A stretch of DNA of 64,000 nucleotides from Donghicola tyrosinivorans (GCF_003003355.1 NZ_PVTQ01000006.1:1-64000); one strand, 5' to 3'; shown: positions 46,486 to 54,854, counted from the first letter of the stretch. The notes: a model not told the origin generated them from the letters alone. Program-made: numbers and translations.

Positions 46486-48603
46486 ATGCTTAGCCCCAAT
46501 CAACCGCTCCAAAATCTGAACGATGCCGATGACGAAATCGATCTTCTGGCGCTTCTTGGCACGCTGTGGCGCGGGAAAATCTGGATTCTCGCCGCGGGCC
46601 TTGCCGCTCTGATCATCGGTGCGTGGTACGTTTTGTTCGCAGCGACCCCGATGTACACCGCAAGTTCCTCGGTAGCGCTTGAAAGCCGTGAACAGCAGGT
46701 GATGGACATTGAAAGTGTCGTCACTGGCCTTAGCGGCGATACGTCAACCATCAACACCGAGGTCGAAGTTCTGCGGTCGCGCGAATTGATTGAACGTTTG
46801 GTGCTGGACCTCAAGCTACAGGACGATCCGGAGTTCAATCCGTCGCTTCTGCCCGAGCCCGCATTTTCGGTTGGAAAACTGGTCGGTTTCATCAAAGAAG
46901 CGGTGTTGGGAGAGGCCGAGGTTGTTGAACCCTTGGAAGAACAGCGTGTGATCGATGGGGTGGTGAGCCGTGTGCTGAACCAAGTCTCGATCTCAAACTT
47001 GCGTCAGAGCTATGTGTTCACCATTACCGTTCAAACGCAGGAGGCACGCAAATCCGCCGCTATCGCGAACCGGCTTGCACAGCTTTATATTGACGATCAG
47101 GTGCGCGTAAAATTCGAGAAAACAGAACAGGTTACCAAATGGCTGAGTGAGCGGGTCGTGGATCTGCAAATCTCGCTGGAAGACTCTGAAGAACGTCTGA
47201 AAACCTTCGTCAGTAACGCCGACCTGATCAGCCCTGAAGGTCTGATTGCTGTTAACCGCCAGCTCAAAGAACTGCGCGAGCGTCGCGCTCTTCTGGAGAC
47301 TTCTCTAGTCGCAAAGCAGCAAGAAATTGAGGGTTATAAGAACTGGCTTGCAACTGGTGATTTCGCGGCATTTGCGTCTGAAACCCGTGACGACATTCTG
47401 AACCGGCTGCTGTTGAATGGTGATGACGAAGCCATCCAGAAAAGCCGATTGGAAACGCGGGCGCAGACCTTGATCGCTCGGGCCGAAGGGGAAGCGGAGC
47501 GGATCAGCGGTCAGATTGCAGCTTTGGGTATTTCGATTGAGGAAGTCTCGGCTCGGGCCGCGCGTCAGTCCGATGAATTGGTCAAGCTGCAGCAGTTCGA
47601 GCGTGAAGCCGAGGCCAGCCGACTGATCTATGAGGCGTTTCTGAGCCGCCTGAAAGAGGCCAGCGTTCAGCAAGGCATCCAGCAGGCCGACAGCCGTATC
47701 CTGAGTGAAGCGGTGATCCCGAGTGCCCCCTCAAGCCCCAAAAAAGGACGCGTTCTGGCGTTGTCGCTTATTCTTGGGCTGATGATCGGTTCGGGCGGTG
47801 TTCTTGCGAAAGAGATGACCCAGAACACCTACCGTCTGGCTGAAGATCTTGAGCAGAAGACCGGTTATGCGGTGATCGGTCAGATCCCGACCATTCCGGC
47901 GCGTCGCCGCTCGAATGTTCTGAAGTACCTGACGGATAAGCCCAACTCAGCAGCGGCAGAGGCAATCCGGAACCTGCGCACCTCGCTGCGCTTGGCCAAT
48001 ATCGACCATGACCCGAAGGTGATCATGTCCACATCCTCGATCCCCGGGGAAGGTAAGACAACACAGTCTATCTCGCTGACCCAGAACTTTGCGGGGCTTG
48101 GTGAAAAGGTGCTGTTGGTCGAAGGCGACATCCGCAAGCTGGTCTTCCGCGAGTATTTCGACATCAAGAAAAAGCATGGTCTTCTGTCAGTGGTCTCTGG
48201 CGACATCCCGCTGGAGGATGCGATTGCCTATAACGACACGCTGAAGGCAGACATTCTTTTCGGTGAAAAGTCGGCTATCAACGCTGCCGACTTCTTCTCT
48301 TCTGCCAAGTTCGGCGAGTTCATCGAAATGCTTCGTAGCAAGTATGATCGCATTATCATCGACACCCCGCCGGTATTGGCGGTGCCTGATGCGCGTGTGA
48401 TCGGGCAAAAGGTCGATGCGATCCTCTATACGGTGCGTTGGGACTATACCATGAAGCGTCAAGTCACCGATGGTCTGCGTACTTTAGAGACCGTTAACCT
48501 GCGTCCGTCTGGTCTTGTCCTGGGTCAGATCGATAAGCGTGGAATGAAGCGTTACGGTTATGGTGATTACTACGGCGCCTACCACAGCTACTACGAAAGC
48601 TGA
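46486..48603 (+). CDS. Wzc-type polysaccharide co-polymerase/tyrosine autokinase
   Basis: A 705-residue inner-membrane protein. N-terminal Wzz domain with TM1 at about 32-53, long periplasmic coiled coil, GNVR-type region before TM2 (about 420-440), then a cytoplasmic BY-kinase: Walker A SSIPGEGKTT (about 514-523), Walker A' LLVEGDIRK with Glu where Asp is usual, Walker B IIIDTPP. The tail is a tyrosine cluster (YGYGDYYGAYHSYYES). With the Wza-like protein it forms the export machine of the second polysaccharide. It is one of two BY-kinases in the window. Confidence 0.93.
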   Translation: MLSPNQPLQNLNDADDEIDLLALLGTLWRGKIWILAAGLAALIIGAWYVLFAATPMYTASSSVALESREQQVMDIESVVTGLSGDTSTINTEVEVLRSRELIERLVLDLKLQDDPEFNPSLLPEPAFSVGKLVGFIKEAVLGEAEVVEPLEEQRVIDGVVSRVLNQVSISNLRQSYVFTITVQTQEARKSAAIANRLAQLYIDDQVRVKFEKTEQVTKWLSERVVDLQISLEDSEERLKTFVSNADLISPEGLIAVNRQLKELRERRALLETSLVAKQQEIEGYKNWLATGDFAAFASETRDDILNRLLLNGDDEAIQKSRLETRAQTLIARAEGEAERISGQIAALGISIEEVSARAARQSDELVKLQQFEREAEASRLIYEAFLSRLKEASVQQGIQQADSRILSEAVIPSAPSSPKKGRVLALSLILGLMIGSGGVLAKEMTQNTYRLAEDLEQKTGYAVIGQIPTIPARRRSNVLKYLTDKPNSAAAEAIRNLRTSLRLANIDHDPKVIMSTSSIPGEGKTTQSISLTQNFAGLGEKVLLVEGDIRKLVFREYFDIKKKHGLLSVVSGDIPLEDAIAYNDTLKADILFGEKSAINAADFFSSAKFGEFIEMLRSKYDRIIIDTPPVLAVPDARVIGQKVDAILYTVRWDYTMKRQVTDGLRTLETVNLRPSGLVLGQIDKRGMKRYGYGDYYGAYHSYYES

Positions 48604-48811
48604 GAATCATGTGGCCCTACTTACAGTTGAAAGTGGGGCCGCTGAAACAACTAAAAGTTTATATCTTGATATTGCGTGATTAATTGACGTTTCCAAATCT
48701 GCCTCAAGGGTCATAATGACAGCCTTTTTAACGTAAATTTCGGAAATGCACTTTTCATGGGCCTCAACGGTTTGCTATTAGATTGGCAAGCCTTTCAGAT
48801 GGAGAGTTTCC

Positions 48812-49237
48812 ATGAAAAACCTACTTCTCGGTACGACGATTGCTTTGTTTCTTCCCGCTGCAGTTATGGCACAGGGCGGCGTAGGCGCTGCTAGCGTAAG
48901 CTCTGGTGGCGCAGGTGCTGGTGCAGGCGCAGGTGCTGGTGCAGGCGCTGCTGGCGCAGGTGCCGGTGCGGGCGCTGCCGGTGCGGGCGCTGCTGCCGGC
49001 GCAGGTGCTGCTGCCGGCGCAGGTGCTGCTGCAGGTGCCGCTGCCGCAGGTGCGGCCGCCGCAGCGGGTGCTGCTGCTGCTGCCATTGGCGGTCTTGGCG
49101 CAGTTGCTGTGTTGGGTACGGGTGCGGCGATCGCAGCCGTCGGCGCAGCCGTCAAGAACAACCAGAACAAAGACGACAACAACAAGCGCGCGACCACCGC
49201 GACCACCGCGACAACCAGCACCACTGGTACCAACTAA
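48812..49237 (+). CDS. secreted Gly/Ala-repeat protein, YjbE/GfcA-like by position
   Basis: A 141-residue protein with signal peptide MKNLLLGTTIALFLPAAVMAQ. Residues about 34-91 contain only Gly and Ala: first strict GA alternation, then GAAA and GAAAAA blocks, as in silk crystallite sequence. A hydrophobic stretch (IGGLGAVAVLGTGAAIAAVGAAV), a charged KNNQNKDDNNK linker and a Thr-rich tail (TTATTATTSTT) follow. Enterobacterial YjbE and GfcA, encoded with yjbFGH/gfcBCD, are also small, low-complexity and Thr-rich at the end, so I infer an equivalent role. GGAGA ribosome-binding site and a terminator frame it as a single gene. Confidence 0.85.
   Translation: MKNLLLGTTIALFLPAAVMAQGGVGAASVSSGGAGAGAGAGAGAGAAGAGAGAGAAGAGAAAGAGAAAGAGAAAGAAAAGAAAAAGAAAAAIGGLGAVAVLGTGAAIAAVGAAVKNNQNKDDNNKRATTATTATTSTTGTN
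48911..49084 (+). repeat. coding low-complexity GGN-GCN repeat
   Basis: About 58 consecutive codons are only Gly or Ala, written with mixed GGT/GGC and GCT/GCA/GCC/GCG, so the DNA is a degenerate short tandem repeat and prone to length change. The antisense strand is consequently open and Ala/Pro-rich, but that is a by-product. Confidence 0.9.
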
Positions 49238-49265
49238 GGTTGGTCTGCTTGATCGAACAAAGAAG

Positions 49266-49289
49266 AATGGCGCTCCGGCGCCATTTTTT
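49266..49289 (+). terminator. rho-independent terminator of the Gly/Ala-repeat gene
   Basis: Perfect stem AATGGCGC (49266-49273)/GCGCCATT (49278-49285) with loop TCCG and a TTTTTT run, 28 bases after the stop codon. Confidence 0.92.
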
Positions 49290-49589
49290 GTTTCTGGATA
49301 GCCTGAAATTGGCCGAACCACCCAACCGTCAGGGTTACATCGATGGTTCCCATTAGGTTTTAACCCGCTCTTCAAATCACGCTGAGGTTTCGCCGCACTG
49401 CGCTTTCCTTACGTCGTTAAAAGCTCAGGATAGCTCTATCCTACTGATATTGTTCGATGATGGGTGCTCTGCCAACTCAGAGTCGACAGTCCAATCGGGA
49501 TTGTCATCTGACTTTCATCAAACCGTCAACGAACCGATACCTACCCCGTTCATGCACTTACCGATTACAAGTCCAACGGGGATATTCCT
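49290..49589. other. intergenic region before the phytase-esterase-like gene
   Basis: About 300 bases with no accepted gene. It should hold the promoter of the following monocistronic gene. No repeat or RNA structure stands out. Confidence 0.4.
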
Positions 49590-51758
49590 ATGTACCGCAC
49601 GCGTGTCTGCTTGACCGCAGCCATTGCGCTTTTCGCGCATGAAGCTGCCGCCGAGATGAACTTCAACCGCATCGCAAGCTTTGCCACCCCCGCCAACATG
49701 GCTGCAGGCGAAGACATGAACCGCGAAACCTCGGCCGAGATCATTTCGGTAACCGAGGATGGCATGACGCTGGTCTACACCGACAGCCCCCTTGGCGTGA
49801 TCGGTCGCATCGACATTACCGATCCCAAAGCCCCCAAGGCGATGGGTAATGTGGACATGGGCGGCGAGCCGACTTCGGTTGTCGTGGCCGGCGCCTCCGC
49901 GCTGGTTGGTGTGAATACCTCGGACAGCTATACGCAGCCGTCGGGCAAACTGGTGACCGTGGATGTGGCCTCTGGTGATATCATTTCGGAATGCGATCTT
50001 GGCGGTCAGCCGGATTCAATTGCGAAATCGGATGATAATTCGTTTGTGACTCTGGCGATTGAGAACGAGCGTGACGAAGATCTGGGCGATGGCCGTGTTG
50101 GGCAGGAACCTGCTGGTTTCATGGTGAAATTGCCGTTGCAAAACAACGCGCCTGTCTGTGACCAGATGCAGAAGATCGACGTGACCGGTCTGACCGAGAT
50201 CGCTCCGAACGACCCCGAGCCTGAGTTCGCGGATGTGAATGGTCTGGGCGAAATCGCTGTGACGCTGCAGGAAAACAACGCCATCGTCATCATCGGTGCC
50301 GACGGTAAAATCATGAACAGCTTTTCGGCGGGTGCCGTTGATCTGACCGAGATTGACGCCACAGATGAGCGCGGCGCGCTTGTCTTTACCGAAAGCCAGA
50401 TGGGCCGCTTGCGCGAGCCCGACGGTCTTGGCTGGATTGACAACGATCATTTTGTCATTGCGAACGAAGGCGACATGGACGGCGGTTCGCGCGGGATCAC
50501 CGTGTTCAATAAGAACGGCACCGTTATCTACGAGAGCGGCAACAGCTTTGAACACGCTGTCATCCAGTCCGGCCATTACCCCGACAAACGTTCGGATGCA
50601 AAAGGCGTTGAACCTGAGGGGATGGAAGTTGCCACCTTCGGCGGCACGCCCTACGCCTTCGTTTTGGCAGAGCGCGCGTCGGTCGCCGGTGTCTACGATA
50701 TGACCGACCCTGCCAACCCGGTGTTGAAGCAAATCCTACCGTCGGGCATCAGCCCTGAAGGCGCCGTTGCGATCCCCGCGCGGAACCTGCTGGCCACCGC
50801 GAATGAGGCGGACCTTGGTGAAGACGGTGCAGCCCGTGCGCATGTGATGATCTACGAATATCAGGACGCGCCCGCAGCTTACCCGACCATCACGTCGGCC
50901 GGTGCGGAAGATCTGATCGGTTGGGGTGCTCTGTCGGGGATGACCTACGCTGATGGCAAGGTCTATGCGGTGAACGACAGCTTCTACAGCTACCAGCCCA
51001 CCATCTTCCAGATCGATGCCACGCAGACACCTGCCAAGATCGAAAAAGCCATCTCTGTGACCCGCGCTGGTCGCCCTGCCCAGAAGTTGGACATGGAAGG
51101 TATCGCAGCCGTCGGCGAAGGCGGTTTCTGGATTGCAAGCGAAGGCCGGACGGACCGTGTCGTCCCCCATGCGCTGTATCACGTGAACGACAAAGGCGCG
51201 ATCAAAGAAGAAATCGGCCTACCTGCCGAGCTGATGGCCGTCGAAAAGCGTTATGGCTTCGAAGGCATCACCAAGATTGGCAACACCCTGTGGATGGCCG
51301 TTCAGCGTGAATGGGCGGACGACGAAAAAGGCATGGTCAAACTGGTGGCCTACAACCTTGAAACCGAAGAGTGGGGCGCAATGCACTACCCGCTGGACAA
51401 GGGCGAGGAAGGCTGGGTTGGCCTGTCGGAAATCACTCTGCACGGGGATGCAGTCTACTTCATCGAACGTGACAACCAGATCGGTGATGCTGCCAAGATC
51501 AAGCAAATCACACGCGTTCGTGCTGCAGATTTGGTTCCCGCACCGCTGGGTGGTGAACTGCCGGTGGTTGCCAAAGAAGTCGTGCGCGATCTGATCCCTG
51601 ACCTCAAAGCCTTCGGCGGTTATGTCGTGGACAAAGTCGAAGGTCTGACCTTCGACGGCGAAGGCAACATGCTGGTGATCAGCGATAACGATGGTGTCGA
51701 CGATAGCTCGGGCGAGACGTTCTTCCTGAACCTTGGCCCCGTGACCGCGATGAACTGA
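49590..51758 (+). CDS. periplasmic phytase-esterase-like beta-propeller protein
   Basis: A 722-residue secreted protein with signal peptide MYRTRVCLTAAIALFAHEAAAE. The first two thirds repeat propeller-blade motifs (TLVYTDSPLGVIGRIDITD, GKLVTVDVASGDII, RGITVFNKNG); the C-terminal third matches the esterase-like-activity-of-phytase family, with GWGALSGMTYADGKVYAVNDS, KLDMEGIAAVGEGGFWIASEG, RYGFEGIT and VEGLTFDGEGNMLVISDNDG. Likely a metal-dependent phosphatase or esterase, but substrate is unknown. Gene stands alone, ended by a strong terminator, next to genes for phosphorus handling. Confidence 0.85.
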   Translation: MYRTRVCLTAAIALFAHEAAAEMNFNRIASFATPANMAAGEDMNRETSAEIISVTEDGMTLVYTDSPLGVIGRIDITDPKAPKAMGNVDMGGEPTSVVVAGASALVGVNTSDSYTQPSGKLVTVDVASGDIISECDLGGQPDSIAKSDDNSFVTLAIENERDEDLGDGRVGQEPAGFMVKLPLQNNAPVCDQMQKIDVTGLTEIAPNDPEPEFADVNGLGEIAVTLQENNAIVIIGADGKIMNSFSAGAVDLTEIDATDERGALVFTESQMGRLREPDGLGWIDNDHFVIANEGDMDGGSRGITVFNKNGTVIYESGNSFEHAVIQSGHYPDKRSDAKGVEPEGMEVATFGGTPYAFVLAERASVAGVYDMTDPANPVLKQILPSGISPEGAVAIPARNLLATANEADLGEDGAARAHVMIYEYQDAPAAYPTITSAGAEDLIGWGALSGMTYADGKVYAVNDSFYSYQPTIFQIDATQTPAKIEKAISVTRAGRPAQKLDMEGIAAVGEGGFWIASEGRTDRVVPHALYHVNDKGAIKEEIGLPAELMAVEKRYGFEGITKIGNTLWMAVQREWADDEKGMVKLVAYNLETEEWGAMHYPLDKGEEGWVGLSEITLHGDAVYFIERDNQIGDAAKIKQITRVRAADLVPAPLGGELPVVAKEVVRDLIPDLKAFGGYVVDKVEGLTFDGEGNMLVISDNDGVDDSSGETFFLNLGPVTAMN

Positions 51759-51782
51759 TCTAGACGTCTGTTACTAAACGGA

Positions 51783-51814
51783 AAAGCGGCGCACAGGAAG
51801 CTGTGCGCCGCTTT
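51783..51814. terminator. bidirectional terminator
   Basis: Perfect 14-base stem AAAGCGGCGCACAG (51783-51796)/CTGTGCGCCGCTTT (51801-51814) with loop GAAG, followed by GCTTTTT. It lies between the converging phytase-esterase-like gene and the CYTH gene. Confidence 0.9.
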
Positions 51815-51886
51815 GCTTTTTGTGCCTTTGCCGAAACATGTCCGGCAAACACGGGACGTCCCATTTTTGACCCGTAGACTCTGTGA

Positions 51887-52369
51887 TCACGTGCCCGGCG
51901 GCAATGTACCCGCGCTGGCGAGGGCACTGTTCTTGTAGCGCTTATCTTCGGTGACATCTGTGCCGAACCAATCGGGCGGGCTGAAGGCTTTGGCAGCCTC
52001 TAGTTTTGCGAACTCGACCTCAACCATAACCAAACCGGTTAGTGCCCCTTCAAAAATATCGACTTCGCAAGGGAAACCATCGCTTAACGTGCCGGTATAA
52101 CGGGTCTTTTCAAGGCGGCGACCTTCGGTGGCGGGCCAGAGGGTGTCGAACTGTTCCTGGCTCAGCGCGGTTTCATATTCTGCCCGCGCCAAAGTCCCCT
52201 TGGATTTCACGGTGATGAAGTACCCCTGCCCCTTCTGGCGCACGCGGACCTCATGCCCTTCGCCGCCGACCGTGATGTAGCCTTGGCGGACCACTTCGGC
52301 GACATAACCGCTCAGGTCCGGCGCGGTCGGCACAAGGAACTTGCGTTCGATTTCTTGCACGGCGCTCAT
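51887..52369 (-). CDS. CYTH-domain protein (triphosphate tunnel enzyme family)
   Basis: A 160-residue single-domain CYTH protein. The defining N-terminal EIERKFLV (residues 6-13) is intact, followed by alternating charged strands EVRVRQKGQGYFITVKSKG, ARAEYETALS, RRLEKTRY, EVDIFEG and VEVEFAKLEAA that line the tunnel with Glu, Arg and Lys. Family members hydrolyse inorganic triphosphate or nucleotide triphosphates with Mg or Mn. It is the last gene of the RHH-CHAD-ParA-CYTH operon, four bases after the ParA stop, so a polyphosphate-related role is inferred. Confidence 0.93.
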   Translation of the reverse strand: MSAVQEIERKFLVPTAPDLSGYVAEVVRQGYITVGGEGHEVRVRQKGQGYFITVKSKGTLARAEYETALSQEQFDTLWPATEGRRLEKTRYTGTLSDGFPCEVDIFEGALTGLVMVEVEFAKLEAAKAFSPPDWFGTDVTEDKRYKNSALASAGTLPPGT

Positions 52370-52373
52370 GGGA

Positions 52374-53117
52374 TTATAGCCTTTCCATCAGTTCATCGTG
52401 AAGCGTTCCATAGGCTTGCGCGGCTTGACTGCGGGGTGCGGTTGCCATGACTGGCGCGCGCTGAACGCCCATCCTCTCGATATCGGAGGTGAAGGCGATC
52501 TGGGTCTTTAGAAAGCGCTTTTTGTGCTGTTTGCGCATATCTTCCATCGTTTGCCCATGCAGGGACTTCACGCCTTGGGTCATGGAAAAGAATGCGTGCA
52601 GCTTTTTCAGGGGCAGTTTGTTGGCCTGAAAAAACTGCTCCAACTGGATATAGGTGCGCTGGGACAAGGTCGTCGGGATCACCGGCACAATGATGCCATC
52701 GGCGGCGCTGAAGACATTCTCGGAGAGGGTCGAGATATTGGGCGGGCAGTCCAGCAAGATCACATCGTAATCCCCCTTCACTGCCTTCAGAGCCTTTTTC
52801 AACCGCGAGCGACTGTTCCGCATCCGGCTGAGAAACACGTCAAAATCGCGGAAGGTCATGTTGGCGGGCAGTATGTCCAAACCGTCAAAGTCACTGGCGC
52901 GGATCGCTTTGGTAAACCGTTCAACGTCCTCGAAAAACTTGGTTTCAGTCAGCTTTTTCGAGGGCTTTACACGAAAATAAAAGCTCGAGGCCCCCTGCGG
53001 GTCCAGATCGCACAGCAGCGTACGCTGGCCCTTTGCCGCCAAAGCGTAGGCAAGGTTCACCGCCGTCGCGGTTTTTCCCACGCCGCCTTTGTTCGAATAG
53101 CAGGCAATGATCTTCAT
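52374..53117 (-). CDS. ParA-family partition ATPase
   Basis: A 247-residue deviant-Walker ATPase: MKIIACYSNKGGVGKTATAVNLA with the ParA signature KGGVGKT at residues 10-16, TLLCDLDPQGASS (Walker A'), and VILLDCPPNISTLSENV (Walker B). It lacks an N-terminal DNA-binding domain, so it belongs to the short class (ParF, McdA, PpfA type) that usually works with a small adaptor. Lysine-rich sequence around residues 170-200 could bind DNA nonspecifically. Two bases separate it from the CHAD stop, four from the CYTH start. No plasmid replication gene is nearby, so cargo positioning on the chromosome is inferred. Confidence 0.93.
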   Translation of the reverse strand: MKIIACYSNKGGVGKTATAVNLAYALAAKGQRTLLCDLDPQGASSFYFRVKPSKKLTETKFFEDVERFTKAIRASDFDGLDILPANMTFRDFDVFLSRMRNSRSRLKKALKAVKGDYDVILLDCPPNISTLSENVFSAADGIIVPVIPTTLSQRTYIQLEQFFQANKLPLKKLHAFFSMTQGVKSLHGQTMEDMRKQHKKRFLKTQIAFTSDIERMGVQRAPVMATAPRSQAAQAYGTLHDELMERL

Positions 53118-53119
53118 TC

Positions 53120-54643
53120 TCAGCTTTTCCCCCCATGGAACAGATCGCGGAAAGTCTGTTGTGTTTCTTTGCTGTTGAACATTGCAAAACTGTCCACGAC
53201 CTTTAGCCTTTCCTCTCGCTGGCGCTGGTGCAGCACGGCAATCAAAGCACCGACGCTTTGGGCAAGCTGCATGTTGCGATCATGGTCCTTTGTGCCGAGG
53301 CTATCCAGAAACGCGGTAAGACTGTTTTGTTGCACCGAATAGTCGTTGAATAGACCAAGGTTATCCTGAAGCTTTTTCAATGGCTTGAGAAGTGACTTGA
53401 AAGCGGTTTTCGGGAATGCAGGGGCAAAGAACTCCATCAGGTAGCGCAGTTTTTTGCACTGGATGCGTAGTTCATGGACCATTTCGTCCTCGGTTTGATC
53501 GTCAATCGCCTCAGCGATCTGGCAGATCTTGCGGTAGCGTTTCCAGATCAGCTTTGCTGCATAGGTCTGCGCATTCCGATCGCCCTCGGGCCCCGGACGC
53601 AGCTTGTGGCAGGTGTCGAAGCGGTTGATCAGGGCGGTGATCTCGGCCTCATAGGCGGGGCTTTGGAGGTGCGCGGCCAGTGTTGCCAATTGGGCTGTGC
53701 GCTCTTCGGCGAACATCTGGAACATTCGCTCCAGACCGGCGTGCAGGCTTTCGGGCAGCAGATCGAAAAAGAACTGACGTTCTTGCATATAAACATCCAG
53801 ATCGCGCAGACGGCCGGTCAGGGCCATCAGGTCCGAGAATTGCTGCTTTAGCGCCAGTGTCTGTTTGTCTTTGTAGACATCTTTGAAGAGGCTCAGAACG
53901 GATCGGATTTTCCGCAGAGCGATCCGGTAATCGTGCAGGAATTCGATGTCCGTATCTGCGATGATGCCGGCCTCATTCCGGCGGGCCACTGCCAGATAGG
54001 CTTTGATGATCCCGGTCGCGGCATCATAAGCCGTTGTTTTGGCGCCTAGTTTCAGATCAGGTTTTGCCACATAGGGGCGATGGTCGGGGTTGAGTGCGGC
54101 GATAACCGAGGCTTCGGTCAGCGTCTTTGCCCCGCATGCACCCAGTGCCTTGATCAGCTGTGTATAGGCGCCATCGTAGCCGCGCAGGGCTTGCGGTTGG
54201 ACGATGGCGGCAGAGCCGTCTTGGGCCGTCAGTACGTGGAATTCTGCGCGGGCGCGGGTCTTTTCTTCCGTGTCTACCAACGCCAGCAGCACCTGCTGCA
54301 TCCGCCCCTGCGCCATAGGTAATAGACTGCGCAGTTCCGGCACGGCCCCGAGTGCCTGCCTAACCGGACCGTCAGGCAAATCCGTGACAAACTCAACCGG
54401 GTCCTTCCCAACGTACTGTGTGATCGGGCCATGGGCGGCAGGCCAAAGCAACAGATCGGATCCGCTTCGCACCAGACATATCCCACGACGGCGCAGATGT
54501 TCGTCGTGGGTGTCCAACACTTTGAAGGGAAAATCATTCTCGCCGCGCGTCAGGCGCGCCCGCAGCTTTCCGATAGGTTTGCCCGACAAGGTATCAAGCG
54601 CATCGGACCTGACAAGGTAGCTCGGCAAAAATGTCAGAGACAT
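53120..54643 (-). CDS. CHAD-domain protein (predicted polyphosphate binding)
   Basis: A 507-residue protein. The C-terminal CHAD domain (about 205-490) shows its conserved basic helical motifs: EFLHDYRIALRKIRSVLSLFK, TGRLRDLDVYM and MVHELRIQCKKLRYLMEFF, with His/Arg/Lys positioned to bind polyphosphate. The N-terminal 200 residues keep a degenerate CYTH-like fold (KLRARLTRGENDFPFKVLDTHDEHLRRRGICLV split across 27-58) but lack the ExExK start motif. Known CHAD proteins (phosins) coat polyphosphate granules. It is four bases after the RHH gene and two before the ParA gene. Confidence 0.92.
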   Translation of the reverse strand: MSLTFLPSYLVRSDALDTLSGKPIGKLRARLTRGENDFPFKVLDTHDEHLRRRGICLVRSGSDLLLWPAAHGPITQYVGKDPVEFVTDLPDGPVRQALGAVPELRSLLPMAQGRMQQVLLALVDTEEKTRARAEFHVLTAQDGSAAIVQPQALRGYDGAYTQLIKALGACGAKTLTEASVIAALNPDHRPYVAKPDLKLGAKTTAYDAATGIIKAYLAVARRNEAGIIADTDIEFLHDYRIALRKIRSVLSLFKDVYKDKQTLALKQQFSDLMALTGRLRDLDVYMQERQFFFDLLPESLHAGLERMFQMFAEERTAQLATLAAHLQSPAYEAEITALINRFDTCHKLRPGPEGDRNAQTYAAKLIWKRYRKICQIAEAIDDQTEDEMVHELRIQCKKLRYLMEFFAPAFPKTAFKSLLKPLKKLQDNLGLFNDYSVQQNSLTAFLDSLGTKDHDRNMQLAQSVGALIAVLHQRQREERLKVVDSFAMFNSKETQQTFRDLFHGGKS

Positions 54644-54647
54644 AAAC

Positions 54648-54821
54648 TCAGGACCTTTTCAAATAGTCTTCAACAAGGGTTTCAATGATCTTCTGGACGC
54701 TGCTGTCTTCTTCAATGGCCCGCAATTTCAGGGCCTTGAGCGTCTTGGCCTCCAGACGCAGTGAGGTGTTTTTCTTCTTGTCCTTGCCCTCTTTGTCGGA
54801 GGCATCTTTTTGTTTCGGCAT
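54648..54821 (-). CDS. small ribbon-helix-helix protein (ParG/CopG-like)
   Basis: A 57-residue protein too short for routine gene callers. It has a flexible Lys-rich N-terminus (MPKQKDASDKEGKDKKK), then a ribbon-helix-helix core: strand NTSLRLEA, helix KTLKALKLRAIEED, turn SSVQ and helix KIIETLVEDYLKRS. ParG, the partner of the short ParA protein ParF, has the same design: mobile basic tail plus RHH dimer. The stop is four bases before the CHAD start, making it the leader of the operon. A perfect inverted repeat lies 12 bases upstream, a likely binding site. The ribosome-binding site is weak. Confidence 0.82.
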   Translation of the reverse strand: MPKQKDASDKEGKDKKKNTSLRLEAKTLKALKLRAIEEDSSVQKIIETLVEDYLKRS

Positions 54822-54832
54822 CGGGGCACCAT

Positions 54833-54854
54833 TGATGACGTAATGACGTCATCA
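54833..54854. promoter_or_regulatory. inverted-repeat candidate operator/partition site of the RHH-ParA operon
   Basis: Perfect nine-base arms TGATGACGT (54833-54841) and ACGTCATCA (54846-54854) around the spacer AATG. The motif TGACGT/ATGACG also recurs as direct repeats inside. It lies just upstream of the RHH gene start (54821), where RHH regulators commonly bind short repeats and where centromere-like parS sites of ParF/ParG systems occur. Confidence 0.7.

Noticed and set aside
48911-49084. CRISPR-like or intergenic tandem repeat
   Set aside because: The repeat is in frame, purely Gly/Ala coding, without spacers or cas genes.
48778-49233. Antisense Ala/Pro-rich open frame opposite the Gly/Ala gene
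   Set aside because: It follows from the GGN-GCN repeat read on the other strand. It has no ribosome-binding site or signal peptide and the sense gene explains the DNA.
52374-53117. Plasmid partition locus indicating that the window is a plasmid
   Set aside because: No replication initiator or ParB is present, and ilvD, ybaK and other housekeeping genes argue for a chromosome or chromid.
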